Below are positions 16,927 to 26,619 of a stretch of 64,000 nucleotides of DNA, piece by piece. The position numbers were made by a program, and so were the translations under genes. Position 1 is the first letter of the stretch. Each line of letters begins with the position of its first letter. Origin of the DNA: Clostridium sp. CAG:1000 (GTDB lineage Bacteria; Bacillota_I; Bacilli_A; RF39; UBA660); assembly GCA_000436975.1 (NCBI GenBank), contig HG000336.1, forward strand, positions 1 through 64,000, read 5' to 3'. The notes under the pieces were generated by a model that worked only from the letters and a program-made list of their open reading frames with translations, was not told where the DNA came from and searched no databases.

Positions 16927-17926
16927 CCTTTAATGCCTTGATAACATTTTTTAGAGTATCTGCTTTAATTATTTCAATATCATATTTATATTTATTTTTA
17001 AGACTAATTGCTTCTTCATAATTATCACTAGGCACTATAAATACTTTAGCATGTTTATTTACTGCTCCCTTAAGCTTATATTTAACTCCGCCTATACTTC
17101 CAACATTACCATTTTCATCTATAACACCAGTACCTGATATTATATCTCCCTTAGTAATATCATATTTAGTAATTCTATTATATATTTCTAAAGCACACAT
17201 AAGCCCTCTAGATGATCCACTTTCATTATTTTTAAAAACAAACTTTACTTCTGGATTAGTTTTAATGTTTTTAAGTTCTGCTAAAGATATTCCAATCATC
17301 TTTTTGTTTTCTTCCAACACTATAGTTGCTTCACACTCTATTATTTTATTATTTCTAAGAACATTTATAATTAATTTTTCTCCTACTTCATATTTATTAA
17401 CTTCGTTTATTAAAGAATTAAAACTTGTTATTTTAACTCCATTAATAGTTTTAATAACATCTCCTACTTTTAAATTAGTCTTAGCTATATTATAGATATA
17501 TGTTATTGTTACATCAACACTAGTTATTTCATATTTCATATTTGCCTCTTTAAAGGCCGCTATAACAGCATCATAACTAGTATCTTTTAAATATATTTTA
17601 TCTCTATTTTCTATTTCTTTTTCACTTTCATCTTCAACTCTCATGTTATTAAGACTCTCAATATCCCAATTAGGAATAATAAGTGATAATAACATATTTG
17701 GTATATTAGCAGGAATAGAAGTTACATAAGTTAAATTCATGCTTCCTTTGGATTCATTTGATGGAGTAACAATAATCCTATCATTTAAATTTTCAAGTGA
17801 ACCGGGAGTATATATCACATAATCAAATCTAACTAAAAAAAGTGCCATAATTAAAAATAAACCTATATAAAATTTATAGTTTCTTTTAATATCATTTATA
17901 ATATATTTTTTAATTCTTTTTATCAT
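16919..17926 (-). CDS. ylbL: YlbL/SdrC-type PDZ-Lon protease
   Basis: The protein has one N-terminal membrane helix (about residues 20-38), a PDZ-like region (about 145-205; LKVGDVIKTINGVKI) and a C-terminal Lon-type catalytic domain without ATPase. The Ser-Lys dyad is recognisable: Ser239 in GSSRGLM and Lys282 in GGVKYK, 43 residues apart as in Lon. The usual P-S-A-G around the serine reads S-S-R-G here. In Bacillus YlbL is involved in sporulation and SOS-checkpoint recovery. It is divergent from the ylbJ-like gene, its neighbour in Bacillus too. Confidence 0.9.
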   Translation of the reverse strand: MIKRIKKYIINDIKRNYKFYIGLFLIMALFLVRFDYVIYTPGSLENLNDRIIVTPSNESKGSMNLTYVTSIPANIPNMLLSLIIPNWDIESLNNMRVEDESEKEIENRDKIYLKDTSYDAVIAAFKEANMKYEITSVDVTITYIYNIAKTNLKVGDVIKTINGVKITSFNSLINEVNKYEVGEKLIINVLRNNKIIECEATIVLEENKKMIGISLAELKNIKTNPEVKFVFKNNESGSSRGLMCALEIYNRITKYDITKGDIISGTGVIDENGNVGSIGGVKYKLKGAVNKHAKVFIVPSDNYEEAISLKNKYKYDIEIIKADTLKNVIKALKER

Positions 17927-17971
17927 AATTTTCTCCTAATAATAATATTATATCACAGATAGGAATAATTT

Positions 17972-18874
17972 ATGAAGACAATAAAGCCAATATTCTTAAC
18001 CCTAACTCTAATAATATTTTTATTTAATTTAGATATAGTTATTAATTCAACTCTAAGCGCTAGTTATCTTTTTATAACAAAAGTTTTTGTATCTATTTTT
18101 CCTTTTATTATACTTAGTGATATATTATTTTATTTTAATTACGATTTATTTTTAAAGAAAATATTTGGAAATATTATATCAAAACTTTTTAATGTATCAA
18201 AAAGCACTTCTATTATTTATGTACTTAGTATATTAACTTCTCATCCTACTAATAGTGTTTATATTAAAGAAATGCTTGATAGAAAAGAAATAGATGAGAA
18301 TGATATAAATAAAATCTTATTAACAACTTATTTTCCCTCTATTGCATTTGTAATAGGTACTATAGGCATAGGAATATATCATAGTATTAAAACAGGAGTT
18401 TTTTTATACTTAACTATATTAATCAAAAATATATTGATTGGAATATTTTTAAGAGGTAAAAATTTAAGTAAAGAAATTCAAAGTATCAAGAAAAACAATA
18501 TAACATTACAAGAAGCCATTAGTAATTCTATTATAAAAGGAATAAATATCTCATACACAATACTTGGTAATATAATAATATTTACTATTATAGTTAATCT
18601 ACTAAATAATTATTTAAATATTAACAGTACCATTCTTTCATTAATAAGTGGTATGCTTGAAATGACTAGTGGTATATTTATGATAAGTAATTTAAACATT
18701 AATTTATCACAAAAAATACTACTAACTAGTTTTATTCTTAATTTTAGTGGATTATCTATAATATTTCAAACGACTTCTATACTAAATAAATATAAAATTA
18801 ATATAAAAAAAATATTAATTATAAAATTAATATTTAGTATTATTATACTTTTGATATTTCTAGAAGTGGTATAG
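17972..18874 (+). CDS. ylbJ: YlbJ-like sporulation integral membrane protein
   Basis: This 300-residue polytopic protein has about eight hydrophobic segments and the nucleoside-recognition (Gate) pattern of YlbJ/SpIIIA-type membrane proteins: FVSIFPFIILSDIL, LTSHPTNSVYIKEML and the repeated helix pair in the second half. YlbJ is needed for heat-resistant spores in Bacillus. Proximity to ylbL supports the call. It runs convergently into a prepilin gene, overlapping its 3' end by 32 bases. Confidence 0.8.
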   Translation: MKTIKPIFLTLTLIIFLFNLDIVINSTLSASYLFITKVFVSIFPFIILSDILFYFNYDLFLKKIFGNIISKLFNVSKSTSIIYVLSILTSHPTNSVYIKEMLDRKEIDENDINKILLTTYFPSIAFVIGTIGIGIYHSIKTGVFLYLTILIKNILIGIFLRGKNLSKEIQSIKKNNITLQEAISNSIIKGINISYTILGNIIIFTIIVNLLNNYLNINSTILSLISGMLEMTSGIFMISNLNINLSQKILLTSFILNFSGLSIIFQTTSILNKYKINIKKILIIKLIFSIIILLIFLEVV

Positions 18875-19490
18875 ATATATTATATTGTGTATTATTTAGT
18901 TTTATTAATAATTCTTGTGGAACAACTACTCTACTATTTTCAAGTCCATAACTTTTATTTATTTTTTTAGAATCAAAACCAATAAATTTATTTCCATTTG
19001 TACTTGTACATTCTTCATCTAATACCCTATTTTTACAAGTTCTTTCGTTATTAGAGCATGTATAATCAAGTGTCTTTATATATAATAGTTTTTCATTATT
19101 AGGATCTGTACTATCAATATACTTTAATGTTGATTTATCCATTCTTTTAGTACCAATATAATCATTATCACCAGAGTTTTCATTTTTAATACATTTAGTT
19201 TCAAATCCATCTATATTTTCAATTATAATTGTTCGCTTTTTTCCATCACTAAAAAGCAATTCTATAGTTTTTTCATTAATTAATTTTGCACCCACTAATT
19301 CTTTCAATGAAAGAATGTCTTTACTTATAATTCTAGTTATTGATGAAGTTACTAAATCTATATCAGTTACATCGTTTGCTTTATCATATGTACTTTTTAA
19401 TTTTACTAGGGCTGCTGACATTGATGTAAGTACAACTGCAACTAAAACTAAGCTTACCAGTAACTCAATTAATGTAAATCCTTTTTTCAT
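18843..19490 (-). CDS. type IV prepilin-like protein (minor pseudopilin)
   Basis: The 215-residue protein opens with the classical class III signal KKGFTLIELLVSLVLVAVVLT: basic leader, Gly before the cleavage site, N-methylated Phe and Glu at +5. One long N-terminal helix then leads into a soluble domain with four cysteines (C-x6-8 pairs in YTCSNNERTCK). It is the last of three adjacent prepilin-like genes. AGGAGG precedes the ATG. No assembly ATPase, platform protein or prepilin peptidase is in the window. Confidence 0.85.
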   Translation of the reverse strand: MKKGFTLIELLVSLVLVAVVLTSMSAALVKLKSTYDKANDVTDIDLVTSSITRIISKDILSLKELVGAKLINEKTIELLFSDGKKRTIIIENIDGFETKCIKNENSGDNDYIGTKRMDKSTLKYIDSTDPNNEKLLYIKTLDYTCSNNERTCKNRVLDEECTSTNGNKFIGFDSKKINKSYGLENSRVVVPQELLIKLNNTQYNISIPLLEISKV

Positions 19491-19499
19491 CTATACCTC

Positions 19500-20012
19500 C
19501 TATAACTCTATTGAAGCATAATAGTATTTATTTTGTCTTTTAAATATTCCAAGTAAATATTTTCTACCAGGTGATGTTTTAGTACATTTTTTTTCATAAC
19601 ATCTAGGTAATGTTTTTAAATATTCAATAGTTACATTATCAAAATATGTATCAGTTGCTGATTTATTAAGTTCTTTATTTATATCATCTATTACTGCAAA
19701 TGTTATCATATTTATATCGTTCATAAACTCACCACAATTTTTTATAGTTACTCCAAGCACTGTATATTTTCCATCAACCATTTCACATGATGAAGAATTA
19801 GATACCATAACAACATCACTTCCAATTGATGATGTATCAACTAGATTTGCTACTGCATACAATGTATATAAATCTCTTGGCAAATCATAATATTTATGTT
19901 GTTTTGCTTTTGTATAAACAAGTGTATAACTAGCAAGTAATATTGTTAATGAAAGAGCAACTACCATAAGTATTGATATAGTTTCTAAAAATATAAATCC
20001 TTTTTTTCTCAT
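19500..20012 (-). CDS. prepilin-like protein with non-canonical signal
   Basis: The 170-residue protein starts MRKKGFIFLETISILMVVALSL: a basic leader, Gly-Phe and Glu at +5, hence pseudopilin-like, although the wording differs from the textbook GFTLIE. The soluble part has four cysteines. The ATG overlaps the stop of the upstream gene (TAATG), and its GGAGGGG ribosome binding site lies within that gene's last codons. Confidence 0.7.
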   Translation of the reverse strand: MRKKGFIFLETISILMVVALSLTILLASYTLVYTKAKQHKYYDLPRDLYTLYAVANLVDTSSIGSDVVMVSNSSSCEMVDGKYTVLGVTIKNCGEFMNDINMITFAVIDDINKELNKSATDTYFDNVTIEYLKTLPRCYEKKCTKTSPGRKYLLGIFKRQNKYYYASIEL

Positions 20013-21178
20013 TATGCCCCTCCATTAATTATATACGGATTATCATAAGTACCATTTCCCTTAGAAATAATTATGTCTCCTTTAAGAGTAAGTACAATAT
20101 CTGCATAATTACTTTCATTTACTGGTACTGTTATAATATTCTTGTATTCATCTATTTTAAATAATCCTGCGTAATCTTCATTAGTTGTACTATTGTGATA
20201 ATAATAATTTGGTGTCATAGTAAGTGTATCTTCTACAAAAGAATTATTCTCTGTATCATTATAACCAATACCAGAATATATTGCTTCATCTAATGTAATT
20301 AACCCACCATTTGATTCAATATAATCAACATAATTACCATTATTATCTTTTCTAGTACAATTAAATCTTGGTCTTTTATCATTTTTAATTCTATTTAAGT
20401 TATAATAAACAGTATTATAAGTACCATATCCTAAAGTAGAACTATCTAACACATAAATATCATGGCTAGTATTACCAGAAATATCTGATATTTTACTTAC
20501 AGTTTTATCAAGCGTTCTATTATTACAATAAGTCGAACTAACAAATATATTTTTATATTTATCAGGTATACTTTCATTTATTTTTTTGATTGCTTCACTA
20601 TTATTTATATTTTGATGTGTTTTAAAATATAAATCATTATTAGTAAGTGTTCCCTCATCTTCATCAGTTCCATACATAAAGCCAACTGCTTTATTACCAG
20701 TAACAGTGTTATAAGTAAAAGTATCACCGCCAAATAATATTTTAACATTACCATCTTCAGTTGTTCTTAAAATTCTACCTCTAGAACCATCTATTACTAT
20801 ATAATTATTAACATTTTCACCTCTAAAATAATAAACTGTTTTATTATCTTTTGTATATGAAGTATCTTCTGTGTAGAATAAACCTATTCCATTAGTTAAA
20901 CTAGAAGACTTACTAAAGTCTATTCCGTCTTTAGAGTCAACACTAGGACTAGCATCATTATCATCTGGATAAGCTTTATTATCTTTTAATATTGTATTAT
21001 ATAATGTATCATTCCTAAAAGAAGTCAAATCCATTTCAGACTTTATTTTTTCTTCTATAATATCATAATATTTATTTCTTTGATTATAAGAAGTTAAAAT
21101 ACCACTCATAAGAAATAAAAATAATATTAAGAATGTATATACAAGTGTCATAGATATAAATCCATTTTTATTTTTCAT
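20012..21178 (-). CDS. large prepilin-like surface protein
   Basis: The protein of about 388 residues begins MKNKNGFISMTLVYTFLILFLFLMSG, a basic leader with Gly-Phe followed by a hydrophobic helix but no Glu at +5. The remaining 350 residues are polar, Asn/Asp/Thr/Tyr-rich and predicted beta-rich, ending ...DIIISKGNGTYDNPYIINGGA. It is the first gene of the three-gene set, and may be the tip or the main subunit. I chose the ATG at 21178 after AGGTGA; a GTG three codons earlier is possible. Outside the N-terminus I recognise no family. Confidence 0.65.
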   Translation of the reverse strand: MKNKNGFISMTLVYTFLILFLFLMSGILTSYNQRNKYYDIIEEKIKSEMDLTSFRNDTLYNTILKDNKAYPDDNDASPSVDSKDGIDFSKSSSLTNGIGLFYTEDTSYTKDNKTVYYFRGENVNNYIVIDGSRGRILRTTEDGNVKILFGGDTFTYNTVTGNKAVGFMYGTDEDEGTLTNNDLYFKTHQNINNSEAIKKINESIPDKYKNIFVSSTYCNNRTLDKTVSKISDISGNTSHDIYVLDSSTLGYGTYNTVYYNLNRIKNDKRPRFNCTRKDNNGNYVDYIESNGGLITLDEAIYSGIGYNDTENNSFVEDTLTMTPNYYYHNSTTNEDYAGLFKIDEYKNIITVPVNESNYADIVLTLKGDIIISKGNGTYDNPYIINGGA

Positions 21179-21233
21179 ACTTTTCACCTATTATAATAAT
21201 TATATAACAAATAATAATTAATGTAAAATAAAA

Positions 21234-21248
21234 ATCCACTAAGTGGAC
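21234..21248 (-). terminator. terminator of spoVID-ysxE
   Basis: GTCCACTTAGTGGAT forms a short 6-bp stem followed by TTTTATTTT on the minus strand, just after the ysxE-like stop. Confidence 0.55.
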
Positions 21249-21250
21249 AT

Positions 21251-22072
21251 TTATTTATTATCATTAACAACTAAAGCTCCAGAATATATATAATCTATAG
21301 TTTCTCTTGCATTCCCTGTATCTATATATTCATCACCTATACTCTCAATTTTAGGTGGTATTGATATTAAAATATTTAAAAGCATTTTCTCTTCTTTTGT
21401 TAATTCTAAATTTTCATTATAAATCTTTAACAAATAATTAAAATCTAATTTGTATCCATCTGTCTTATAGAATTTATATAAATCAAGTACAGGTGTATCA
21501 ACCATATAATTATCCCAACTAATAAGATAATTTTTATCCCCATGAATAAAATGATTTAAAGCTATATTATTATGAAGAGTACATACTCTTTCTTTAGATT
21601 TATTTTCTACTAGTTTAAACCAACTCTTTAACTCCTTTGATGCATATGAAAGACTACTATCTATTATCGAATAATTTCTAGCTATTAAATACTCTTTTGG
21701 TGACATAAATTCACTAGATTCAATATTCTCTATCATCTCTAAATAATATTTCTTTAAATATTCAATATTACCACTTAAAGTATCATATACTTTTCTATAT
21801 TTGTTCTTACTAATATCTTTAAAAAATAATGTTTTATAATGAAGTTGTGAAACAGTTTTAATAAGCTCTACTCCTTTAGTCATTTCATGATAATCTTTGC
21901 TCTCAATATATTCAGTTTTAATTTCTCTATCATCACTACTTATAACCTTAGGAAAATTATTAAAGTTTCTAGTTTCTAAGTAATCAAACAATTCTATTAA
22001 ATTATTATTTTTATTTTTTTTAGTTACAACCCCATCATCTATAATTACATTATTTTTATATACTCTAGTCAT
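21251..22072 (-). CDS. ysxE: YsxE/CotS-like spore coat kinase-fold protein
   Basis: This 273-residue protein has an aminoglycoside-phosphotransferase-like fold. The catalytic-loop region is degenerate: CTLHNNIALNHFI stands where kinases have HGDLHxGN, while LISWDNYMVDTPVLDLYKFYK corresponds to the IDWD metal site. In Bacillus, ysxE (CotS family) lies directly after spoVID; here the gene overlaps the end of the SpoVID-like gene in the same order. It is thus probably a coat-associated protein made in the mother cell. Catalytic activity is doubtful. Confidence 0.75.
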   Translation of the reverse strand: MTRVYKNNVIIDDGVVTKKNKNNNLIELFDYLETRNFNNFPKVISSDDREIKTEYIESKDYHEMTKGVELIKTVSQLHYKTLFFKDISKNKYRKVYDTLSGNIEYLKKYYLEMIENIESSEFMSPKEYLIARNYSIIDSSLSYASKELKSWFKLVENKSKERVCTLHNNIALNHFIHGDKNYLISWDNYMVDTPVLDLYKFYKTDGYKLDFNYLLKIYNENLELTKEEKMLLNILISIPPKIESIGDEYIDTGNARETIDYIYSGALVVNDNK

Positions 22073-22748
22073 TATTAATATATGGTATTATTACTTTATC
22101 ACCAATAGATATGTTATCTATATCATTATAATCTATTAAATCCTCAATTTTAACATTATATTTATTGCATATAGTATCAATAGTGTCCCCTTCTCTTACT
22201 ATATAAACTTTATAAGTATAATATTTATTTTCATTATTAATTATATTTTGAGTTAAATTATTTATATTATTTTCAATATTTGTACTTGTATCCTCTTCTA
22301 TTTTAATATCTTTGCTTTCATCTTTAAAGTAATCATCCATATAATTATCAAAATCTATATTTGTAATATTGTCTTCTATTTCTAATTCTTTTTCTTCTTT
22401 TATTTCTTCTTTTATTTCTTCTTTTCTTTCTAATTCATTACACGTAAGTTCAAGAGATATATCTATTTTCATAACATCTTTTATAACTTCGTATTTAAAG
22501 TCATCAATATCTATTTTAATAGTATCTTTATCTATTCTTTTAGATATTGCGATAGAAAAAGGAATATTATACACAAAATCTTCTTCTATAACACTTGCTT
22601 CAGTCATTTTATATGACCCACTTAAATAAACAGTTCCCTCAACCATATCATCAAGTATTTTATAATCATGTTCTAGATTTATACTTGTTACTTCAGCTAC
22701 TTTTGTTTTAAATATAATATCTTTTTTTAATGGAATAATCTCTTTCAT
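22065..22748 (-). CDS. spoVID: SpoVID-like spore coat morphogenetic protein (SPOCS + LysM)
   Basis: SpoVID directs coat encasement of the forespore. The 227-residue protein has an N-terminal beta-rich region (about residues 1-110; LKKDIIFKTKVAEVTSINLEHDYKILDDMVEGTVYLSGSYK...), like the SPOCS domain of SpoVID, then a Glu/Lys/Asp-rich low-complexity stretch, and a C-terminal LysM domain (about 180-227; YIVREGDTIDTICNKYNV...LIDYNDID). It is shorter than Bacillus SpoVID. The ATG at 22748 follows AAAGGAG. Confidence 0.82.
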   Translation of the reverse strand: MKEIIPLKKDIIFKTKVAEVTSINLEHDYKILDDMVEGTVYLSGSYKMTEASVIEEDFVYNIPFSIAISKRIDKDTIKIDIDDFKYEVIKDVMKIDISLELTCNELERKEEIKEEIKEEKELEIEDNITNIDFDNYMDDYFKDESKDIKIEEDTSTNIENNINNLTQNIINNENKYYTYKVYIVREGDTIDTICNKYNVKIEDLIDYNDIDNISIGDKVIIPYINND

Positions 22749-22779
22749 ATATTCTCCTTTCATTTAAATATATGAAAAA

Positions 22780-22802
22780 AAATATTCATTATGAGAATAT
22801 TT
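22780..22802 (-). terminator. terminator of lon
   Basis: AAATATTC / GAATATTT form an 8-bp stem with a 7-base loop; eight T follow on the minus strand. It begins at the lon stop. Confidence 0.7.
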
Positions 22803-25121
22803 TTATTTGAAAAGCTTATCATAAATTTCTTTATAATTATTTATAGGTACAAATTCTATATTATTTTTAATATCATTTTCTATCCATGCTGTATCATATA
22901 AGTTTTCGCTAGGCAAATATAACGTTTTTATTTTATTTCTAATACATGCGATAGTTTTTTCTTTTATTCCACCTACTTTTAATATGTCCCCTTTTAATGA
23001 CATTTCCCCTGTCATAGACATTTCACTATCCATAACTTTATTTTTAAGTAGAGATAATATTGCTGTGGTGATCGCAGCACCTGCGGATGGGCCATCTTTT
23101 TGAATTGAGTTTTCTGTAAAATGTATATGAATATCATTTTTTAAAAAGAATGATTCATCTATTCCAAAGTACTCACTATTACTTTTAATATAACTTATTG
23201 ATACTTCAATACTTTCTTTTGCTATATCACCAAGAGAACCAGTACATATAAACTTACCATTTCCTTTAAATGAAGAACATTCTATGTCTAGACAAGTTCC
23301 CCCAAGTGAATTACATGCGACTGCTTTTACTACTCCAGGTACTTCTATTTTTCTAGGTTTACTATTTAAAAATAATTCTTTATCTAAATAGTGCGGTAAA
23401 TCCGATTCTTTAACTCTTACACTTACTATTTTTCTAGAATATTTAATGTGTTCAGTAATTATCTTTCTTACTATTTTATTAATACATCTTTCAAGCTCTC
23501 TTACCCCTGCTTCATTAGTATACTCACTAATCATTTTAACTATCGCATCGGTTTCAAACTTGATTACAGTATTTTTAAGACCATGTTTTTTTATAATGCT
23601 TGGTATTAAATAGTTTTCACTGATAAATAATTTTTCTTCATTTGAATAACCTGATAAATTTATTATCTCTAATCTATCTAATAAAGCAACAGGTATTGAT
23701 GATATATCATTTGCTGTAAGTACAAATAATACTTTGCTCAAATCAACTTCTTCATCTAAGTAATTATCTACAAATCTCTTGTTTTGACTAGTATCTAATA
23801 TATCTAACAAAGTAGATGCAGGATCTCCCTTATAATCTTTTTTTAATTTGTCAACTTCATCAAGTAAAAATACTGGATTTTTACTTTCACATTTTATTAA
23901 TGATGAAATAATTTTACCAGGATTAGAGCCTATGTATGCACGTCTATGTCCTACTAATTCTGCTGAGTCACTCATTCCGCCTAATGATATTTTAACAAAC
24001 TTTCTATTTAAGGCAACTGATATAGATTCTGCAAAAGTTGTTTTACCTACTCCAGGAGGACCTACTAAACATATTATAGGGCTTATTATATCAGGAGCAA
24101 TACTTTTAACTGCAATATATTCTATAATTCTCATTTTAGCTTTATCCATCCCATAATGAGATAAGTTTAATTTCTTTTCTATTTTAACTAAATCTTTTTC
24201 GTCTTTAGTTTCAGTATACCAAGGTACAGAAAGTAAATATTCTATATAATTTCTAATAACACCAGAGTCTGGGCTCATTTCACTAGTAGCATTATATCTT
24301 TCAATTTCACTTTCTAATTTCTTACATATTCTTTCAGGAAAGTTACCATTTTTAACTTTATTTTTAAAATCAATAACTTCTTCTTCTTTTCCTTTAGTTT
24401 CTCCTAGTTCATCTTTAATAACTTTGATTTTTTCTTTAAGGATGAATTCCTTTTGACTATCATCAAGACTCTTTTTAATCTTAGTTTCAATGTCACCTTC
24501 TAAATCTAATATTGCAGTTTCAATAGCAATCTCTTTTATTAGAAATTTACTTCTACTTATCGCAGATGTATCTAACATTAATGATAGTTTCTTTTCAAAT
24601 GAAAGAGGAAGATAATTGCCTATTAAATCAGTTAATTTATCAAGAGAAGCATTACTTTTAATTTGAGATACTATAGAGTTAGATACAAATGGATTCTTTT
24701 CTAAATAATTTTCAAGTTCACTTACTAGTTTTCTAGAATATGCTGATAAGTCTATTTCACTATCCTTATTATCTATAGTAGTAATTATACTGTCTAAAAC
24801 ATCTTCTTCATTAGAATAATTTACATAACTTATTACTTTTACCCTATATAAACCACTAATGATAACTCTCATATTTCCGTTAGGTAAATCTATAACACTT
24901 TTAATTTTACCTACTACGCCTATTTTAGGTAAGTCTGATGTATCAGGTTTTTCTTCTAAAGAGTTTAATGGGCAAACAATTAATACTTCACCATCATGAT
25001 ATAATTTTGATATCTCTGTTACCTTTTTAGATAACTCACTTTTAATTTCTACTCTTATTTCTTGATATGGAAGTAAAACAAGATTTTTTAATAAAATAAC
25101 AGGTAAATTACTTTTAATCAT
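22803..25121 (-). CDS. lon: ATP-dependent protease La
   Basis: Lon unfolds and degrades damaged and regulatory proteins. The 772-residue protein has the N-terminal LON substrate domain (about residues 3-200), the AAA+ module with Walker A GPPGVGKTT and Walker B FLLDEVDK, and the C-terminal peptidase with the Ser-Lys dyad (DGPSAGAAI and GGIKEK). I chose the ATG at 25121 after AAGGAGG. Note the sensor region TANDISSIPVALLDRLEII. It follows an own promoter region of about 85 bases after rbgA. Confidence 0.97.
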   Translation of the reverse strand: MIKSNLPVILLKNLVLLPYQEIRVEIKSELSKKVTEISKLYHDGEVLIVCPLNSLEEKPDTSDLPKIGVVGKIKSVIDLPNGNMRVIISGLYRVKVISYVNYSNEEDVLDSIITTIDNKDSEIDLSAYSRKLVSELENYLEKNPFVSNSIVSQIKSNASLDKLTDLIGNYLPLSFEKKLSLMLDTSAISRSKFLIKEIAIETAILDLEGDIETKIKKSLDDSQKEFILKEKIKVIKDELGETKGKEEEVIDFKNKVKNGNFPERICKKLESEIERYNATSEMSPDSGVIRNYIEYLLSVPWYTETKDEKDLVKIEKKLNLSHYGMDKAKMRIIEYIAVKSIAPDIISPIICLVGPPGVGKTTFAESISVALNRKFVKISLGGMSDSAELVGHRRAYIGSNPGKIISSLIKCESKNPVFLLDEVDKLKKDYKGDPASTLLDILDTSQNKRFVDNYLDEEVDLSKVLFVLTANDISSIPVALLDRLEIINLSGYSNEEKLFISENYLIPSIIKKHGLKNTVIKFETDAIVKMISEYTNEAGVRELERCINKIVRKIITEHIKYSRKIVSVRVKESDLPHYLDKELFLNSKPRKIEVPGVVKAVACNSLGGTCLDIECSSFKGNGKFICTGSLGDIAKESIEVSISYIKSNSEYFGIDESFFLKNDIHIHFTENSIQKDGPSAGAAITTAILSLLKNKVMDSEMSMTGEMSLKGDILKVGGIKEKTIACIRNKIKTLYLPSENLYDTAWIENDIKNNIEFVPINNYKEIYDKLFK

Positions 25122-25200
25122 GTTTGCCTCCTTCATGGGTCATTATTATAAAAGCAAATTGATAAAATGTAAATATCTATTAAAAAAATTTCACAAAAAA

Positions 25201-25218
25201 AATAGTCAAACGACTATT
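25201..25218 (-). terminator. terminator of rbgA
   Basis: AATAGTC / GACTATT form a 7-bp stem with a 4-base loop followed by eight T on the minus strand. Confidence 0.8.
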
Positions 25219-25222
25219 AATT

Positions 25223-26137
25223 TTACATCCTGTCAAAAGTAATACCTTTTATCTTTTCTTGTTTAATAGCATTGACTATAACTAAGCTTACCCTTTCATA
25301 ATCAACTTCCCCTTTAATAGGAATATTTTTATATTTAGATATTGTTTCAAAACATTCTTCTATTTCATCTTCATTATAGCTATTTATTCCAAATTCACGC
25401 TTTAATATCTCAGGATAATACTTAGATAACATTTCAAGTATATATACTGCAATATGTTCTATAGTTAATACTTCTTCCTTAATAATAGTCATAGATGCTA
25501 AATTATTCGCAACTATTTCAGTTTCAAATTTAGGCCAAAGTATTCCAGGAGTATCAACTAAATCCATTTGATTATTTATTTTGATTGTATTCATTTGTCT
25601 TGTAACACCTGGTTTATTACCAACACCTGTAATAGACCTTCCTGCAAGTTTATTTATAAGTGTACTTTTACCTACATTAGGTACACCAACTACTAAACAC
25701 TTTGCTTTTTTAGGAAGAAGTCCTTTAGATACTCTTTTTTTATTAACACCCTTCATTAAAGAATCCACTTCACTTATTACTTTCTTATAATCATTTGATG
25801 TTTTAGAATTACATTTAACTATGATAGAACCTTCACTCTTATATTTTTCTATCCATTTATCAGTTTCAATTTGATCACATAAATCATATTTATTAAATAC
25901 TATTATATTTTGCTTATTTCTAGTTGTTTTAGCTAAATCTGGTATTCTTGATGAAAAAGGTATTCTTGCATCAATTACTTCTATTACTATATCAACCATT
26001 GATATTATATCAGTAATATTTCTTTTAGTTTTTGCCATGTGACCGGGGTACCAGTTAATTCCGACTGATGGAAAACTTTTTTGACTATCATTATTTTTCT
26101 TTTCTGCTCTAATTTTTCTTTTTTGATACATATCCAT
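25223..26137 (-). CDS. rbgA: ribosome biogenesis GTPase RbgA (YlqF)
   Basis: RbgA completes late 50S assembly in Firmicutes. It is a circularly permuted GTPase: the G4 motif NKYDL comes first, then G1 VGVPNVGKST, G2 and G3 DTPGI. The N-terminus has the family INWYPGHMAKTKR motif; the C-terminal helical domain binds rRNA. I use the ATG at 26137; a GTG three codons upstream and an ATG two codons downstream are alternatives. Confidence 0.95.
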   Translation of the reverse strand: MDMYQKRKIRAEKKNNDSQKSFPSVGINWYPGHMAKTKRNITDIISMVDIVIEVIDARIPFSSRIPDLAKTTRNKQNIIVFNKYDLCDQIETDKWIEKYKSEGSIIVKCNSKTSNDYKKVISEVDSLMKGVNKKRVSKGLLPKKAKCLVVGVPNVGKSTLINKLAGRSITGVGNKPGVTRQMNTIKINNQMDLVDTPGILWPKFETEIVANNLASMTIIKEEVLTIEHIAVYILEMLSKYYPEILKREFGINSYNEDEIEECFETISKYKNIPIKGEVDYERVSLVIVNAIKQEKIKGITFDRM

Positions 26138-26149
26138 TTTAATCACTTC

Positions 26150-26410
26150 TTTCTATTTCTCTTTATTTTAAAAAAGTTATCAATAATTGGTTTATATAAT
26201 TTGCCATGTTTAACTTTAAATTTATCATACTCTTTATGACTAATTTTTTTGCAACACTAGCCGATATTTACCAAATTGTAAAATATATCTTTAGCATTAA
26301 ATTGCAAAAATGCATTCAATTTTTCTACCCAATGTTTCATAGTCATTGCATTATGATTTTCTGCTTATAATTTTGCATAATCTAAATATAAATGATTTAT
26401 GGTACATTAA
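26150..26410 (-). pseudogene. remnant of a RhuM-family gene
   Basis: Minus-strand translation gives LDYAKL, a stop, AENHNAMTMKHWVEKLNAFLQFNAKDI, then a stop and HKEYDKFKVKHGKLYKPIIDNFFK. This matches the RhuM C-terminus pattern (LDYAE..A....MTM.DW..KLD.FLQFN......EYEKF+V..). In-frame stops at two places and absence of the upstream domain show it is dead. RhuM genes are found in accessory islands; its function is unclear. Confidence 0.7.
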
Positions 26411-26619
26411 TTTTCCCTCTTCGATTGCATTTTAACATATCGTTATTATCATACAATATTAAAAGATGTACAGCAATAGATTTTTATTATTTTTAAATCT
26501 TTTTCACTTTTGAAAGAAATTTCCTGTAAGGTAAAAAAGCTGTTTTATACTAAACAACAAGACTTTAATTTATTATAATTTTTTAGTCTTGATTAATTTA
26601 TTTAAAGATACAATTCATC
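26411..26619. other. gap without a recognised gene
   Basis: This A/T-rich stretch follows the RhuM remnant. A 7-bp inverted repeat (CAAGACT 26558-26564 / AGTCTTG 26585-26591) lies behind the surface-protein tail and may end its transcript, but it lacks a T-run. Confidence 0.4.

Noticed and set aside
22369..22629. Ser/Ile-rich plus-strand frame of 86 codons
   Set aside because: It is the antisense shadow of the Glu/Lys-rich linker of the SpoVID-like protein.
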